Source: Oscillospiraceae bacterium (GTDB lineage Bacteria; Bacillota; Clostridia; Oscillospirales; CAG-272). Taken from it: DNA of 51,642 nucleotides. Location: the NCBI GenBank assembly GCA_015064855.1, contig SVRK01000010.1, positions 1 to 51,642 on the forward strand, in the 5' to 3' direction. Position numbers and translations under genes: made by a program. The notes beneath the pieces are model-generated. The model worked only from the letters and a program-made list of their open reading frames with translations. It did no database searches and was not told the origin of the DNA. The first letter of the stretch is position 1; every line of letters begins with the position of its first letter. Shown here piece by piece: positions 34,518 through 42,900 of this stretch.

Positions 34518-34749
34518 AAGAAAATGGTATTACTTTGCCGAAAGCAACCGTAAAAACGGAAAAATAGTAGCCTGCTACACCGAGTCTGGTAGACTTGACA
34601 AAGTAGCACTATTGTTCTGTGGAGAACGAGGCTATTGTAGCCTATACCCTGTTTACTACAACGGCCTTGACACCATTGAAAAGCCCATTTTCATCCCCGC
34701 CCATAACTACATAACAACACGCAAAATTCAAAAATTTAAGGAGAATTAA
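34510..34749 (+). CDS. Hypothetical early phage protein
   Basis: A 79-residue protein (MNKRKWYYFAESNRKNGKIV at the start) overlapping the end of the replisome gene by 8 bases. It is rich in Tyr and Lys, probably a small beta-sheet protein, and I recognise no family. The start at 34510 is the first in frame after an aaaggtgcgacaaa segment. Position in the operon and coupling support expression. Confidence 0.65.
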   Translation: MNKRKWYYFAESNRKNGKIVACYTESGRLDKVALLFCGERGYCSLYPVYYNGLDTIEKPIFIPAHNYITTRKIQKFKEN

Positions 34750-34750
34750 A

Positions 34751-34957
34751 ATGCCAAAAGAAATAGCCGTTTCCCTTTGGGAACATACAAAAGAGGAAGC
34801 AGCCAAGCTTCCTGATGGAACAACTATGCTAATCTATAACCCTATCACAAACGATTATAAAATTGAACACGCAGGCAAGCACAGCTTGGCAAGGGACAAG
34901 CATGCCGTGCCTCAGCTCAAATATTTCACTTTTGAGGAGGTAAAGAGTGAGCACTGA
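34751..34957 (+). CDS. Hypothetical early phage protein
   Basis: A 68-residue protein preceded by aaggagaattaaa. It ends inside the start region of the methyltransferase gene (11-base overlap), and its last codons carry the methyltransferase ribosome site (gaggagg). Nothing in the sequence shows a function. Confidence 0.65.
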   Translation: MPKEIAVSLWEHTKEEAAKLPDGTTMLIYNPITNDYKIEHAGKHSLARDKHAVPQLKYFTFEEVKSEH

Positions 34958-36857
34958 CGAATTAGTTGTCGATAATTTTGCAGGCGGTGGTGGAGCTTCC
35001 ACTGGCATTGAAATGGCAATAGGCAGAAGCGTTGATATCGCTATCAACCACGACCCAGCTGCTATTGCAATGCACAAGGAAAACCACCCCAAATCAAAAC
35101 ACTATTGTGAGGATGTATTCGACGTTGACCCAATTGAAGCATGCAATGGAAAGCCTGTTGCTCTTGCCTGGTTCTCTCCTGACTGCAAGCATTTTTCAAG
35201 AGCCAAAGGCGGTAAGCCTGTAGATAAAAAAATTAGAGGGCTTGCTTGGATTGTTCTTAGATGGGCGTACCTTGTGCGCCCTCGCGTTCTAATGATGGAA
35301 AATGTGCCCGAAATTGTAACATGGGGTCCTCTCGGAGAAGATAACAAACCATTAAAAGATAGGTTGGGCGAAACCTTTGATGGCTTTCTCGCTGCTCTGT
35401 CACGCATTGGACTACCACGTGAACACCCTGCTTTTAAAGAAATGTGCGACACACTCGGCATCTCTCCCGACTCTGATATGGCAAAAGCCTGCGAAGAAGG
35501 TCTTGGCTATGTAATTGAGTACCGAGAAATTAAATCGTGCGACCTTGGTGCTCCTACCACTCGCAAACGATTTTATATGATAGCACGATGTGATGGCGCA
35601 CAAATTATATGGCCAGCTCCTACGCATGGGGACAAGCACACTGAAGAGGTTAAATGTGGCAAGCTCCTTCCTTATCGAACAGCAGCTGAGTGCATAGACT
35701 GGTCAATTCCAGCACAAAGCATTTTTGAACGAAAAAAACCTCTTGCAGAAAAAACACTCCGCAGAATTGCAAAAGGCATACAAAAATTTGTAATTGATAA
35801 TCCCGAGCCGTTTATCGTTACCGTAAATCACGCCGGCGAAGGATTCAGAGGGCAAAATATTAACGAGCCGTTGCATACAGTCACAGCGAAACACGGGTAT
35901 GGTATCGTAACACCCACGATTATGTGCAATAACACAGGAAATGCTGGAGCAAGTGTGGATTCTCCCTGCCCTACTATTACCACTGGAAACAGAAATTACG
36001 TGGTGGCACCTTCAATCGTTCCTATTGGATATGGAGAACGAAAAGGACAAGAGCCTCGCGTCAATGATATAAAAGACCCTCTCGGCACAATCGTTTCAAG
36101 TGGTAAACATTATCTCTCAATGCCTATTTTAACAACCTTTAACCAAAACAGCAAGGGGGAAACCGTTGAACGTCCTCTTGATACTGTTATGGCAGGCGCC
36201 ACTCGTTTTGGAGTAGTTGCACCAACCATTATTCAATATCATTCAGAGCAAAAGGATAACGAGGTAAGAGGACAAGACATCTGCAAGCCACTCGATACAG
36301 TTGATACGTCGAATCGCTATGCCCTCTCTGTTGCTAACATTATGAAAAACTATGGAGGCAATTATAAGGGTGCAGGAAGCTCTGTAGATGCACCACTTGA
36401 TACAGTAACTGCTAAAGACCACAACTCTTTAGTAACAGCTCATATCTTGACGATGCGTAAAAATATGGATGGTCAACCAATGGACGAGCCATTAACAACT
36501 ATCGCATGCAGCGGTGCGCACCATGCAGAGGTACAAGCGTTTTTGGTAAAGTATTTTTCAAACGGACAGCCAAAGCCTGTAGATGAACCACTCGACACAA
36601 TTACAACAAAAGACCGTTTTGCAGTCATTACTATTCACGGCGAAGAGTACATAATCACGGATATTAAGATGCGCATGCTCCAACCAAGAGAGCTATTTAA
36701 CGCTCAAGGGTTCCCAAAGGACTACATAATTGATAGAGCCGGAGGCAAGTCCTACCCAAAATGTGAGCAAGTAAAGCGTTGTGGTAACGCAGTAACACCA
36801 GATGTGCCAAAAGCCTTAGTCCAAGCAAATCTTCCCGAATTATGCAGAGTAGTATAA
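34947..36857 (+). CDS. DNA (cytosine-5) methyltransferase with an eightfold repeat insert
   Basis: A 636-residue phage methyltransferase transferring methyl from AdoMet to cytosine C5. Motif I is VDNFAGGGGASTG. The catalytic loop reads WFSPDCKHFSRAKGG (C80), with Asp-Cys instead of the usual Pro-Cys. Motif VI is MMENVPEIV, motif VIII lies around APTTRKRFYMIARC, and motif X is KRCGNAVTPDVPKAL. Between VIII and the end, residues about 288-566 hold eight repeats of 33-43 residues with a Pro-Leu-x-Thr-Val/Ile core (EPLHTVTAK, DPLGTIVSS, RPLDTVMAG, APLDTVTAK and others). This occupies the target-recognition position. The start is GTG at 34947 after gaggagg. No restriction partner is present, so it is probably an orphan enzyme protecting phage DNA. 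Confidence 0.88.
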   Translation: MSTDELVVDNFAGGGGASTGIEMAIGRSVDIAINHDPAAIAMHKENHPKSKHYCEDVFDVDPIEACNGKPVALAWFSPDCKHFSRAKGGKPVDKKIRGLAWIVLRWAYLVRPRVLMMENVPEIVTWGPLGEDNKPLKDRLGETFDGFLAALSRIGLPREHPAFKEMCDTLGISPDSDMAKACEEGLGYVIEYREIKSCDLGAPTTRKRFYMIARCDGAQIIWPAPTHGDKHTEEVKCGKLLPYRTAAECIDWSIPAQSIFERKKPLAEKTLRRIAKGIQKFVIDNPEPFIVTVNHAGEGFRGQNINEPLHTVTAKHGYGIVTPTIMCNNTGNAGASVDSPCPTITTGNRNYVVAPSIVPIGYGERKGQEPRVNDIKDPLGTIVSSGKHYLSMPILTTFNQNSKGETVERPLDTVMAGATRFGVVAPTIIQYHSEQKDNEVRGQDICKPLDTVDTSNRYALSVANIMKNYGGNYKGAGSSVDAPLDTVTAKDHNSLVTAHILTMRKNMDGQPMDEPLTTIACSGAHHAEVQAFLVKYFSNGQPKPVDEPLDTITTKDRFAVITIHGEEYIITDIKMRMLQPRELFNAQGFPKDYIIDRAGGKSYPKCEQVKRCGNAVTPDVPKALVQANLPELCRVV

Positions 36858-36904
36858 TTTATTATATGCACAAATGTTCATACTTTGACAGAAAGTGAGG
36901 TATT

Positions 36905-37363
36905 ATGCCACTACGACTAACCGAAGAAGAATATAACCGCCTCTTTAAAAAGCGAGGCGGTTCCGTAGGGACAGGCGTCCCCGACTGTCCGACTAAACGC
37001 AAAAACAAATACAACGCCAAAAAGGTGCTCCTTGACGGCATCCTGTTCGACTCTCAGCACGAGGCTGACAGATACACCGATTTAAAGCTTATGCTCCGTG
37101 CCGGCGAGATAACCGACCTCAAGCGCCAAGTCAAATATGTCCTCATTCCGGCTAAGCGTGAGCCTGACAAAATAGGCCCTCGCGGCGGAAAAATAAAGGG
37201 CAAGGTTATCGAACGCGAAACCTACTATAAAGCCGACTTTGTTTATAAAACCAAGGACGGTACCGAAATTGTTGAGGATGCCAAGGGCTACCGTGAAAAG
37301 AGCTATAAGCTCAAAAGAAAGCTTATGCTCCGGGTCCACGGCATAAGAATCAAGGAGGTATAA
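36905..37363 (+). CDS. DUF1064 family phage protein
   Basis: A 152-residue protein with the DUF1064 pattern: NKYNAKKVLLDGILFDSQHE, then ADRYTDLKLM, YKADFVYKTKDG and EDAKGYREKSYKLKRKLM. The D...E-x-K arrangement resembles a restriction-endonuclease-like nuclease core, so a phage nuclease (Holliday-junction or packaging-related) is plausible but unproven. Residues about 19-31 (GGSVGTGVPDCPT) are encoded by a GC-rich dispersed repeat inserted in frame between the N-terminal helix and the domain. The ribosome site is gtgaggtatt. Confidence 0.82.
   Translation: MPLRLTEEEYNRLFKKRGGSVGTGVPDCPTKRKNKYNAKKVLLDGILFDSQHEADRYTDLKLMLRAGEITDLKRQVKYVLIPAKREPDKIGPRGGKIKGKVIERETYYKADFVYKTKDGTEIVEDAKGYREKSYKLKRKLMLRVHGIRIKEV
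36964..36991. repeat. Dispersed repeat in frame inside the DUF1064 gene
   Basis: The 28 bases beginning cgtagggacaggcgtcc and ending cgactgtccg match 45802-45829 with three differences. The unit has ggacag/ctgtcc inverted arms. Confidence 0.85.
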
Positions 37364-37382
37364 TGATATCATGATATCAAAA

Positions 37383-37440
37383 GAACCAAGGCTCCTTTGT
37401 AAAGGGAGCTGTCGCGAAGCGACTGAGGGATTACCCCTCT
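37383..37440. repeat. Dispersed repeat between early genes
   Basis: aaggctcctttgtaaaggga, then gctgtcgcgaagcgactgag and ggattacccctct. It shares the ctttgtaaaggg and acaaggg arms seen at 4640-4656. It lies directly after the DUF1064 gene and displaces the next gene by about 120 bases. Confidence 0.65.
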
Positions 37441-37487
37441 CCGAACAGCTAAAACAAATCAAATATTTATACGTGGAGAAATCCGAT

Positions 37488-37640
37488 ATGGAAAAAACCT
37501 TTATTATTACATATCTTGCCATCTCCGGGAGAGAAAGGCAAGCAAAAATCAAAGCCCCCTCTAAGTACAGGGCTAAGCAAATCTTTTATTTAGAATACCC
37601 AAAATACCAAATTTTAAGAATCGAGGAAAAAACAAAATGA
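37488..37640 (+). CDS. Small hypothetical phage protein
   Basis: A 50-residue protein (MEKTFIITYLAISGRERQAK at the start), Lys- and Tyr-rich. The ATG at 37488 follows cgtggagaaatccgat; an upstream start at 37371 would run through the palindromic repeat and is less likely. It overlaps the next gene by 4 bases. No family recognised. Confidence 0.6.
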   Translation: MEKTFIITYLAISGRERQAKIKAPSKYRAKQIFYLEYPKYQILRIEEKTK

Positions 37641-38275
37641 ACGAAATTAACACCCTAACACTTGAAATTATGCAGAACACCGGCATTTGCGACATAGAAA
37701 CTGCGCAAGAAATTGCCGAGCTCGTTATAAACAAGCTTGACTACCATAAAGAACAGCCAAAAATCTCTCCCTTGGCGCTTATCCTGGCGCAAGACCTACA
37801 AAAAGTAATAACGTCCTGCGACTACGACTGCGACACCTGCAGATATGGAGAATTTAAAGACGTTGAATTTACCCCAAATTGCCTCAATGTAAAAACTGCC
37901 GAAGCCCTAATCGCCCTTGGATGGACTAAGGAGATTTCCCACAATGAAGGAGTGAATGATATGGAAAAATATACAGAAGTATGTGGAGATAACAGGTTTG
38001 AATTAATCAAAAAATACAAAGAAAAGCTCATAGAAGCAACCAATATTGAAACAAGCAAAGATGAAATGAACGTTATTGACAGTGTTCTTTTTAGATTTTG
38101 GCAAATGGGTTGGCTTGATAGACTTGAAGAATATGAACAATTAACAGAGGACTTTGAACGTGCATTGTACTACGCAGGCAAGAACAACAATGTTTGTAAT
38201 TTCTGCACAAAAGATTGTGGAGAGGTAGTTGATGGAGTTAGACAGGCGTGCAAAGGCAAAGAAGTTTTTTTATGA
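37637..38275 (+). CDS. Hypothetical phage protein with two cysteine clusters
   Basis: A 212-residue protein. The N-terminal 50 residues are helical (MNEINTLTLEIMQNTGICDI). A first cysteine cluster, SCDYDCDTC, lies near 60-68 and a second, CNFCTKDCG, near 189-197 with a further Cys at about 206; both look able to bind zinc. The stretch between is helical and acidic. An internal ATG near residue 108 (after gaaggagtgaatgat) could start a shorter second product. It is coupled to the preceding gene by a 4-base overlap. Function unknown. Confidence 0.65.
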   Translation: MNEINTLTLEIMQNTGICDIETAQEIAELVINKLDYHKEQPKISPLALILAQDLQKVITSCDYDCDTCRYGEFKDVEFTPNCLNVKTAEALIALGWTKEISHNEGVNDMEKYTEVCGDNRFELIKKYKEKLIEATNIETSKDEMNVIDSVLFRFWQMGWLDRLEEYEQLTEDFERALYYAGKNNNVCNFCTKDCGEVVDGVRQACKGKEVFL

Positions 38276-38328
38276 GTGCCAACCTAAGTGGCGTGGTATA
38301 AGAGAGCCAAAAGCAGACGGTGAATGAT

Positions 38329-38730
38329 ATGGCAGAGTATATTGATAAAAATGAGTTGTTAGCAACTATAAATAGAAATCGTGCCGAAGCGCACAATGAA
38401 AGGTGTGCCCAATTATTGGAAGCAATACTACAAGCACCCACCGAAGATGTCGTACCAAAAAGCGAGGTTGAGAGATTGGAAGGGGAGTTAATATTAGCGA
38501 AAGCATTGGCAAAAGCAAGATTAGACGCAAAAGAGGCTATATTATGCAAAGAGGGGCAAGAATTTGTCGCAAAAGCCAAGCAAGAGGTTGCACTACAAAT
38601 TATAAACGAGTTCAAAAACATGGTTGTAGAGTATGTGCAAGAGAGAGATTTATTACTTGTAGCATTTAAGAACGCAGTAGCATACGCAGAAACCGAACTC
38701 AAAAAGAAATACATAGGAGACACCCAATGA
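38329..38730 (+). CDS. Hypothetical phage protein with coiled-coil region
   Basis: A 133-residue protein. It opens with MAEYIDKNELLATINRNRAE and continues with APTEDVVPKSEVERLEGEL, a pattern frequent in small proteins of clostridial phages, followed by a long Ala/Lys/Glu-rich helix (about 48-130). GTG at 38320 is a possible earlier start; neither has a strong ribosome site. It overlaps the ASCH gene by 4 bases. Role unknown. Confidence 0.7.
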   Translation: MAEYIDKNELLATINRNRAEAHNERCAQLLEAILQAPTEDVVPKSEVERLEGELILAKALAKARLDAKEAILCKEGQEFVAKAKQEVALQIINEFKNMVVEYVQERDLLLVAFKNAVAYAETELKKKYIGDTQ

Positions 38731-39230
38731 CCATAATTCTCTCAATTAAACCCTACTACCTATACCTCATTTTGATAGGCAAAAAAACTATCGAGCTACG
38801 CAAGAGCTTCCTGCAGCGCAAGGAATGGGACAAGACAGCCTTTCTCTACTGCACCAAGGATAAAAAATCCTTTGCCGAGATTCCCGAGGAGGACCAAGGA
38901 TGGATGCGCGACAAGCTTGGCAAAATTGCCTGTAAAATTGTCGTTGACAAATTTTATAAATTCATTCCAACAGAAAATGGATTTAAAACAGAAGGCATAC
39001 ATAGCCCAAGGGCTCTACACGACTCTCGTTTAAGAATATATCAAATTAAAGACTATCTTAAAGATGCACCTGGCTATGGCTGGCACATATCATATCTAAC
39101 GCTCTTTGAGCCACGAGAAATAACAGAATTTGTGCATGCTGCGGTCAAATTTGGCAAGGTGCGTACAGCCACCATGCGCAAAGAAAGCCCACCTCAATCC
39201 TGGTGTTACGCGTTGAAGGCTACAGCATGA
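38727..39230 (+). CDS. ASCH-domain phage protein
   Basis: A 167-residue protein with an ASCH-like (PUA-fold) N-terminus: ILSIKPYYLYLILIGKKTIE followed by LRKSF, the conserved G-K-K-T-x-E-x-R segment thought to contact RNA or a modified base. Further family-like features are the VDKFYKF and GYGWHISYL segments. ASCH proteins in phages are linked to RNA binding or to modified nucleosides; no exact role can be read here. The start follows ataggagacaccca and overlaps the preceding gene; its end overlaps the next by 4 bases. Confidence 0.8.
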   Translation: MTIILSIKPYYLYLILIGKKTIELRKSFLQRKEWDKTAFLYCTKDKKSFAEIPEEDQGWMRDKLGKIACKIVVDKFYKFIPTENGFKTEGIHSPRALHDSRLRIYQIKDYLKDAPGYGWHISYLTLFEPREITEFVHAAVKFGKVRTATMRKESPPQSWCYALKATA

Positions 39231-39379
39231 ACAAACAAGAAGAATGGAAAAAATGCCCTGGGTGCTTGTGTAAAGAAAAGTGCCCACCTCGAGGACTTGA
39301 CGGATGCCATATAATGGGCTGTGCCGGCAGAGCGCCTCTTGAAGAAATAAAAACCAAGGAGAAAAGCAATGGAACATAA
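39227..39379 (+). CDS. Cysteine-rich small phage protein
   Basis: A 50-residue protein with six cysteines: KKCPGCLCKEKC followed by GCHIMGC. The spacing suggests a zinc knuckle-like fold. It overlaps both neighbours (4 and 11 bases). The ribosome site is weak (gaagg), so translation is probably coupled to the ASCH gene. No family recognised. Confidence 0.6.
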   Translation: MNKQEEWKKCPGCLCKEKCPPRGLDGCHIMGCAGRAPLEEIKTKEKSNGT

Positions 39380-39542
39380 AATAATTATAGGCAGTATTGC
39401 CCTCTGCGCCTTGACTTTATTTGTTATCTTTGGCGCTATCTTGTACGCAATATTTTCCATCGGCGCACGCTCAGAGCCTAAAGAGGATTACTACCTCATT
39501 ATACACAAAGAAAAGCACCCAAGGAGTAAAAAAGATGAGTAA
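39369..39542 (+). CDS. Small single-pass membrane protein
   Basis: A 57-residue protein with one hydrophobic helix (about 4-32, IIIGSIALCALTLFVIFGAI) and a charged tail (EPKEDYYLIIHKEKHPRSKK). The ribosome site aaggagaaaagca is good. It overlaps the preceding gene by 11 bases and the next by 8. Small early phage membrane proteins may modify the host envelope or exclude other phages; nothing decides that here. Confidence 0.6.
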   Translation: MEHKIIIGSIALCALTLFVIFGAILYAIFSIGARSEPKEDYYLIIHKEKHPRSKKDE

Positions 39543-39864
39543 ATTACCCGAGCTTGAAAACCTCATACATATCGCCCATGACGAGGATGCTCTGCGCGAC
39601 TCTAAAAGAATAAAGACAAACGGCACGCTTTGGCCCTCTTATTGTAGGGACAAGCTAAAAGAGCTTAAAAAAGAACGTCAACAAATCTTAAAATCCCTTC
39701 CTCTTAAGAATCTTACCGGGGAGGAAAAAGAAATATTTTTCCTGCGTTTTGTTAAAGGAAAACCGGTCCGCGCAGTAGCAAAACGCCTGCATTACTCCCC
39801 ATCAACCATTCATCATAAAATCGCACGTATTTGCGACAAATTGTCTCCATCCAAAGCTCTATGA
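39535..39864 (+). CDS. Sigma-region-4-like transcription regulator
   Basis: A 109-residue protein. The C-terminal half (about 58-105; LTGEEKEIFFLRFVKGKPVR followed by AVAKRLHYSPSTIHHKIARI) is a sigma-70 region-4-type helix-turn-helix, as in phage late-gene regulators such as the ArpU/RinA group. The N-terminal half is charged and helical. It is the last gene of the early operon and ends just before the late operon's terminator, so it is a good candidate for late-gene activation; that is inference. Start at 39535 after aaggagtaaaaaag. Confidence 0.78.
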   Translation: MSKLPELENLIHIAHDEDALRDSKRIKTNGTLWPSYCRDKLKELKKERQQILKSLPLKNLTGEEKEIFFLRFVKGKPVRAVAKRLHYSPSTIHHKIARICDKLSPSKAL

Positions 39865-39935
39865 AATACCAACCCTTAAAGCCTCTAACAAACATCTTTT
39901 GCCGAAATATGCACGTTAGAGCAAAATTACATAGA

Positions 39936-39966
39936 AAAACACGCAGCTGTTACACTGCGTGTTTTT
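39936..39966. terminator. Bidirectional terminator between early and late operons
   Basis: The stem aaaacacgcag/ctgcgtgtttt with a 9-base loop, with A's before and T's after, ends both the rightward early and the leftward late transcripts. Confidence 0.85.
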
Positions 39967-39983
39967 TATTTTGTAGGTCTATA

Positions 39984-42900
39984 TTAGTTAAACACAAACT
40001 GCACCTTTTTTGTGCTGCTTGCTTTTGTCGAGGTGGAGGAACTCTCCTCCTCTTCCTTTGGCTTTACCTTCTCGTATAGCTCTTCCCTCTCCGTCTTGGT
40101 TAAAAGATAACATTTTTTAACATAGCTCATAACCATTTCGTCGTTTTCCTTGTCGCTATATCCTAAGCACCTTAGTGCCAAAGACGTTTGCACCTTGTTA
40201 AGCCTTAGGCTCTTTATGTAAGCCTCTATCTTTTCTCGGCGCGATTGTTCTGCATCGCCCTTAAGGTTCTTCGCATAAGCAACAATCAATGCCATATCCT
40301 CAATTCCCACAACCTTGGCATAATAAGCAAAATTACTCTTCTCGCCTGTATAGGTATATTTGGTGTCCTCAAGGTAATATTGACTAATCTTTCTGAGCGC
40401 ATATGCCCTCTGCTCATCACTAAGTTTTTTATATGGTAATGTCTTAACGACATTCGCTTGTGATTTTTCGAGCTCTTTAAAGGCGTTTTTAAAGACGTTT
40501 ATATCTTTTTGGAGTAGTTCTACCTCTTCTTCGTCAACTTTGATAGAATCGGGTATTTTAGCCTCTAAAGGCGTATATTTTACTCCGTTTTCCTCGTCCT
40601 CATCACTCTTTGTCATTTCAAGCCTCATAAGACGGTCATATTCACGCCTTAAAACCGCGTCCTCAAGTTCAAGGTCGTATTTACCATATAGCAAATCAAG
40701 ACTCGCAGAAACGGCTTTATCGTCGCCCTTCTCTATTCCCGCCTCAATCTTTTCCTCAAGACTCTTCTCGGACGGCTCCTTGAACCAGGAGTCCACCCTG
40801 TCTCCAAACGAAGGAGAAACAATGTCAGTAACTCCCTTAGCAAGTTTATAAATATTTTTTGTAGGTGCACCGAACACTTGTCCCACAGCATAAATTGCAT
40901 TTCTTGCAACTGTGTTTCTCTTCTCGCTTGTTATCTCTTTGCCATCTGCCGCGTCTTTTACCATATCAATAACGTCATTGACTGCACCCAAAACGTCGTT
41001 AAACGTACCATAAAATACGTTGTTAACCTCAAATCCATCCATTAAGAAAGAGGAAATTTCCGAAACAACAGGGAACATGCCGAGAAAATTGCCAAATACA
41101 TCCTTCAAAATGTCCCAAAAAGTGAGTTCATCATCCTCATCCTGATGATAAAATGCATTGAATAGACGTGCAAGGAGTGTCATATAAGCACAGGAAAGAA
41201 TTACAACTGCTGTGTACTTACCCACCTTTTTTCTCGCTTGATTCCTTAGCTTTTCAAGCTCGGCAACCTTTGCCTTGTCGCCATTCTTCATAGCAAGCTT
41301 GATTTTATTTTCGAGTACACTACAAGCCACTATGTTCTGACAAAATCCGCTTAATACCATATGAGCATCTGTCTTAAACATAGTGAAGCCCTTCATTATC
41401 TCGTTTTGGCTTCTTATAGCAGCGCTTCTTGTAGATGCATATTGATTCTGCTGAGTCTTAAGGCCAAGCTCCTGTAAAAGCTCGCCTGCCTTAATCTTAT
41501 TTTCCTCGGTTCCTATCTTTAGACCAAATCGCGCCTGTGCTTCCCTTTGACAAGCTAAAAATTCAAGCATAACCATAACACTATCCACAAACTCTATTGG
41601 CTTTGAAAATATCTCGCCAAGCTTACCAAGCTTATCCGTCAAGGTCATTGCCTTGGTTGCTCCGTTTTCATATCGACGCACCTCTGCCCAAGGACAGTAT
41701 TTTGCGGTCTCCTGCCATAGCTTTTTATAGTTAGCAGGATTTAAAATACCTGTGGTACCATAAAGAATTGATGTAGCATTGAGCTCTCCAAAGCCGGCGA
41801 TTAAGGATGATGCCTGTGTTGCCAAAACCTTAACATTGGCACCAAGTACAAAGCTTGCATATCCCTTGCGCATTGCGCCTACTATTGCATTAAATGGGTC
41901 TGAGTCCTTATCAACCTTAACTATATCCTTGCCAAGCTGAGTCATATAGTCAAAAGCAGACTGTGCCTTGCCCTTTTTGGTAAACGCACCGTGATAGAAC
42001 GATTGCTCGTCAACAAGCATCTTTGCAGACTTGTATTTGCCCCCGGGCTCGGGGTTTATATTTGCCTGCATTATCTTGTCAAAATTCTTAATTGTTGTGT
42101 CTATGTGTACGTAAGTTAGCAGCTCCTCTGCATGAGCAAGAAACTCCTCAATGAAATTGCCAACCTCAAGCATAGTTGTAGTTATTTCGACACGTTCCTT
42201 ATTGAACGCGTGATTTCCTATGCCTCGCGTGCCAAAGAGCTTTTGCATATCGTTTGTGCCCTCAAAATGCAGTCGCTTTAGATGCCAATAATCGCCCGCA
42301 AGTACATTAGATACACCATTTACACGTATGTCCTGCTCGTATTTGAGGCGCTTGCCCTCTGTATTATTCCAATTTTGTATCCACATAGCAAGGTCCTTGA
42401 CAGGCTGTGGCAAGCTTTCAAATGCTTGCTTTACTGCTTCCTTTGAAACAGGAGACATATAGGTGTATTTACCTGAATTATCAACCTTTAACGCATAGCC
42501 CGATTTTTCAAGTGAAAAGTCATCTTTCATAGTTCTCGTTGCAAGATACAAAGTTACTAAGTTAATAGCAGGAAGCTCAACGTCTTCAACCGTTTGGCTC
42601 CTTAAATCAACCTTCATTCCGCATGTAGCCTTTAGCTTGCCACTAACAAGGCTGTCAAAAAGCTTCTTGTCCTTTTTGAAAAATTTGTCGATTTCCTTTG
42701 CTATCTTCATTTTATCGTAGGAAAGCGCAACCTGTCCCTGCTGTAAATCATTAACAAAGCGTGTAAATTCTCCATCGGGGTCGTTTCCATCCCAAATAGA
42801 TGCAACCGCCAAAGGAGACATTAGGTACTGTCCTCTGTTTAGCATTTTTTGTAAAGGAGTGGAGCTCTCAAGCGCCTCTGATAAGATTTCAAATTCCTTT

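Noticed and set aside
34947..36857. Methyltransferase as part of a restriction-modification system
   Set aside because: No endonuclease of a restriction type is adjacent; DUF1064 is only distantly nuclease-like and is a common phage gene, so an orphan phage methyltransferase is simpler.
37371..37487. N-terminal extension of the 50-residue protein through the palindromic repeat
   Set aside because: The ATG at 37488 has a well-spaced GGAG, while the earlier start lies against the repeat; I kept the short form. It would be a fifth coding repeat if wrong.
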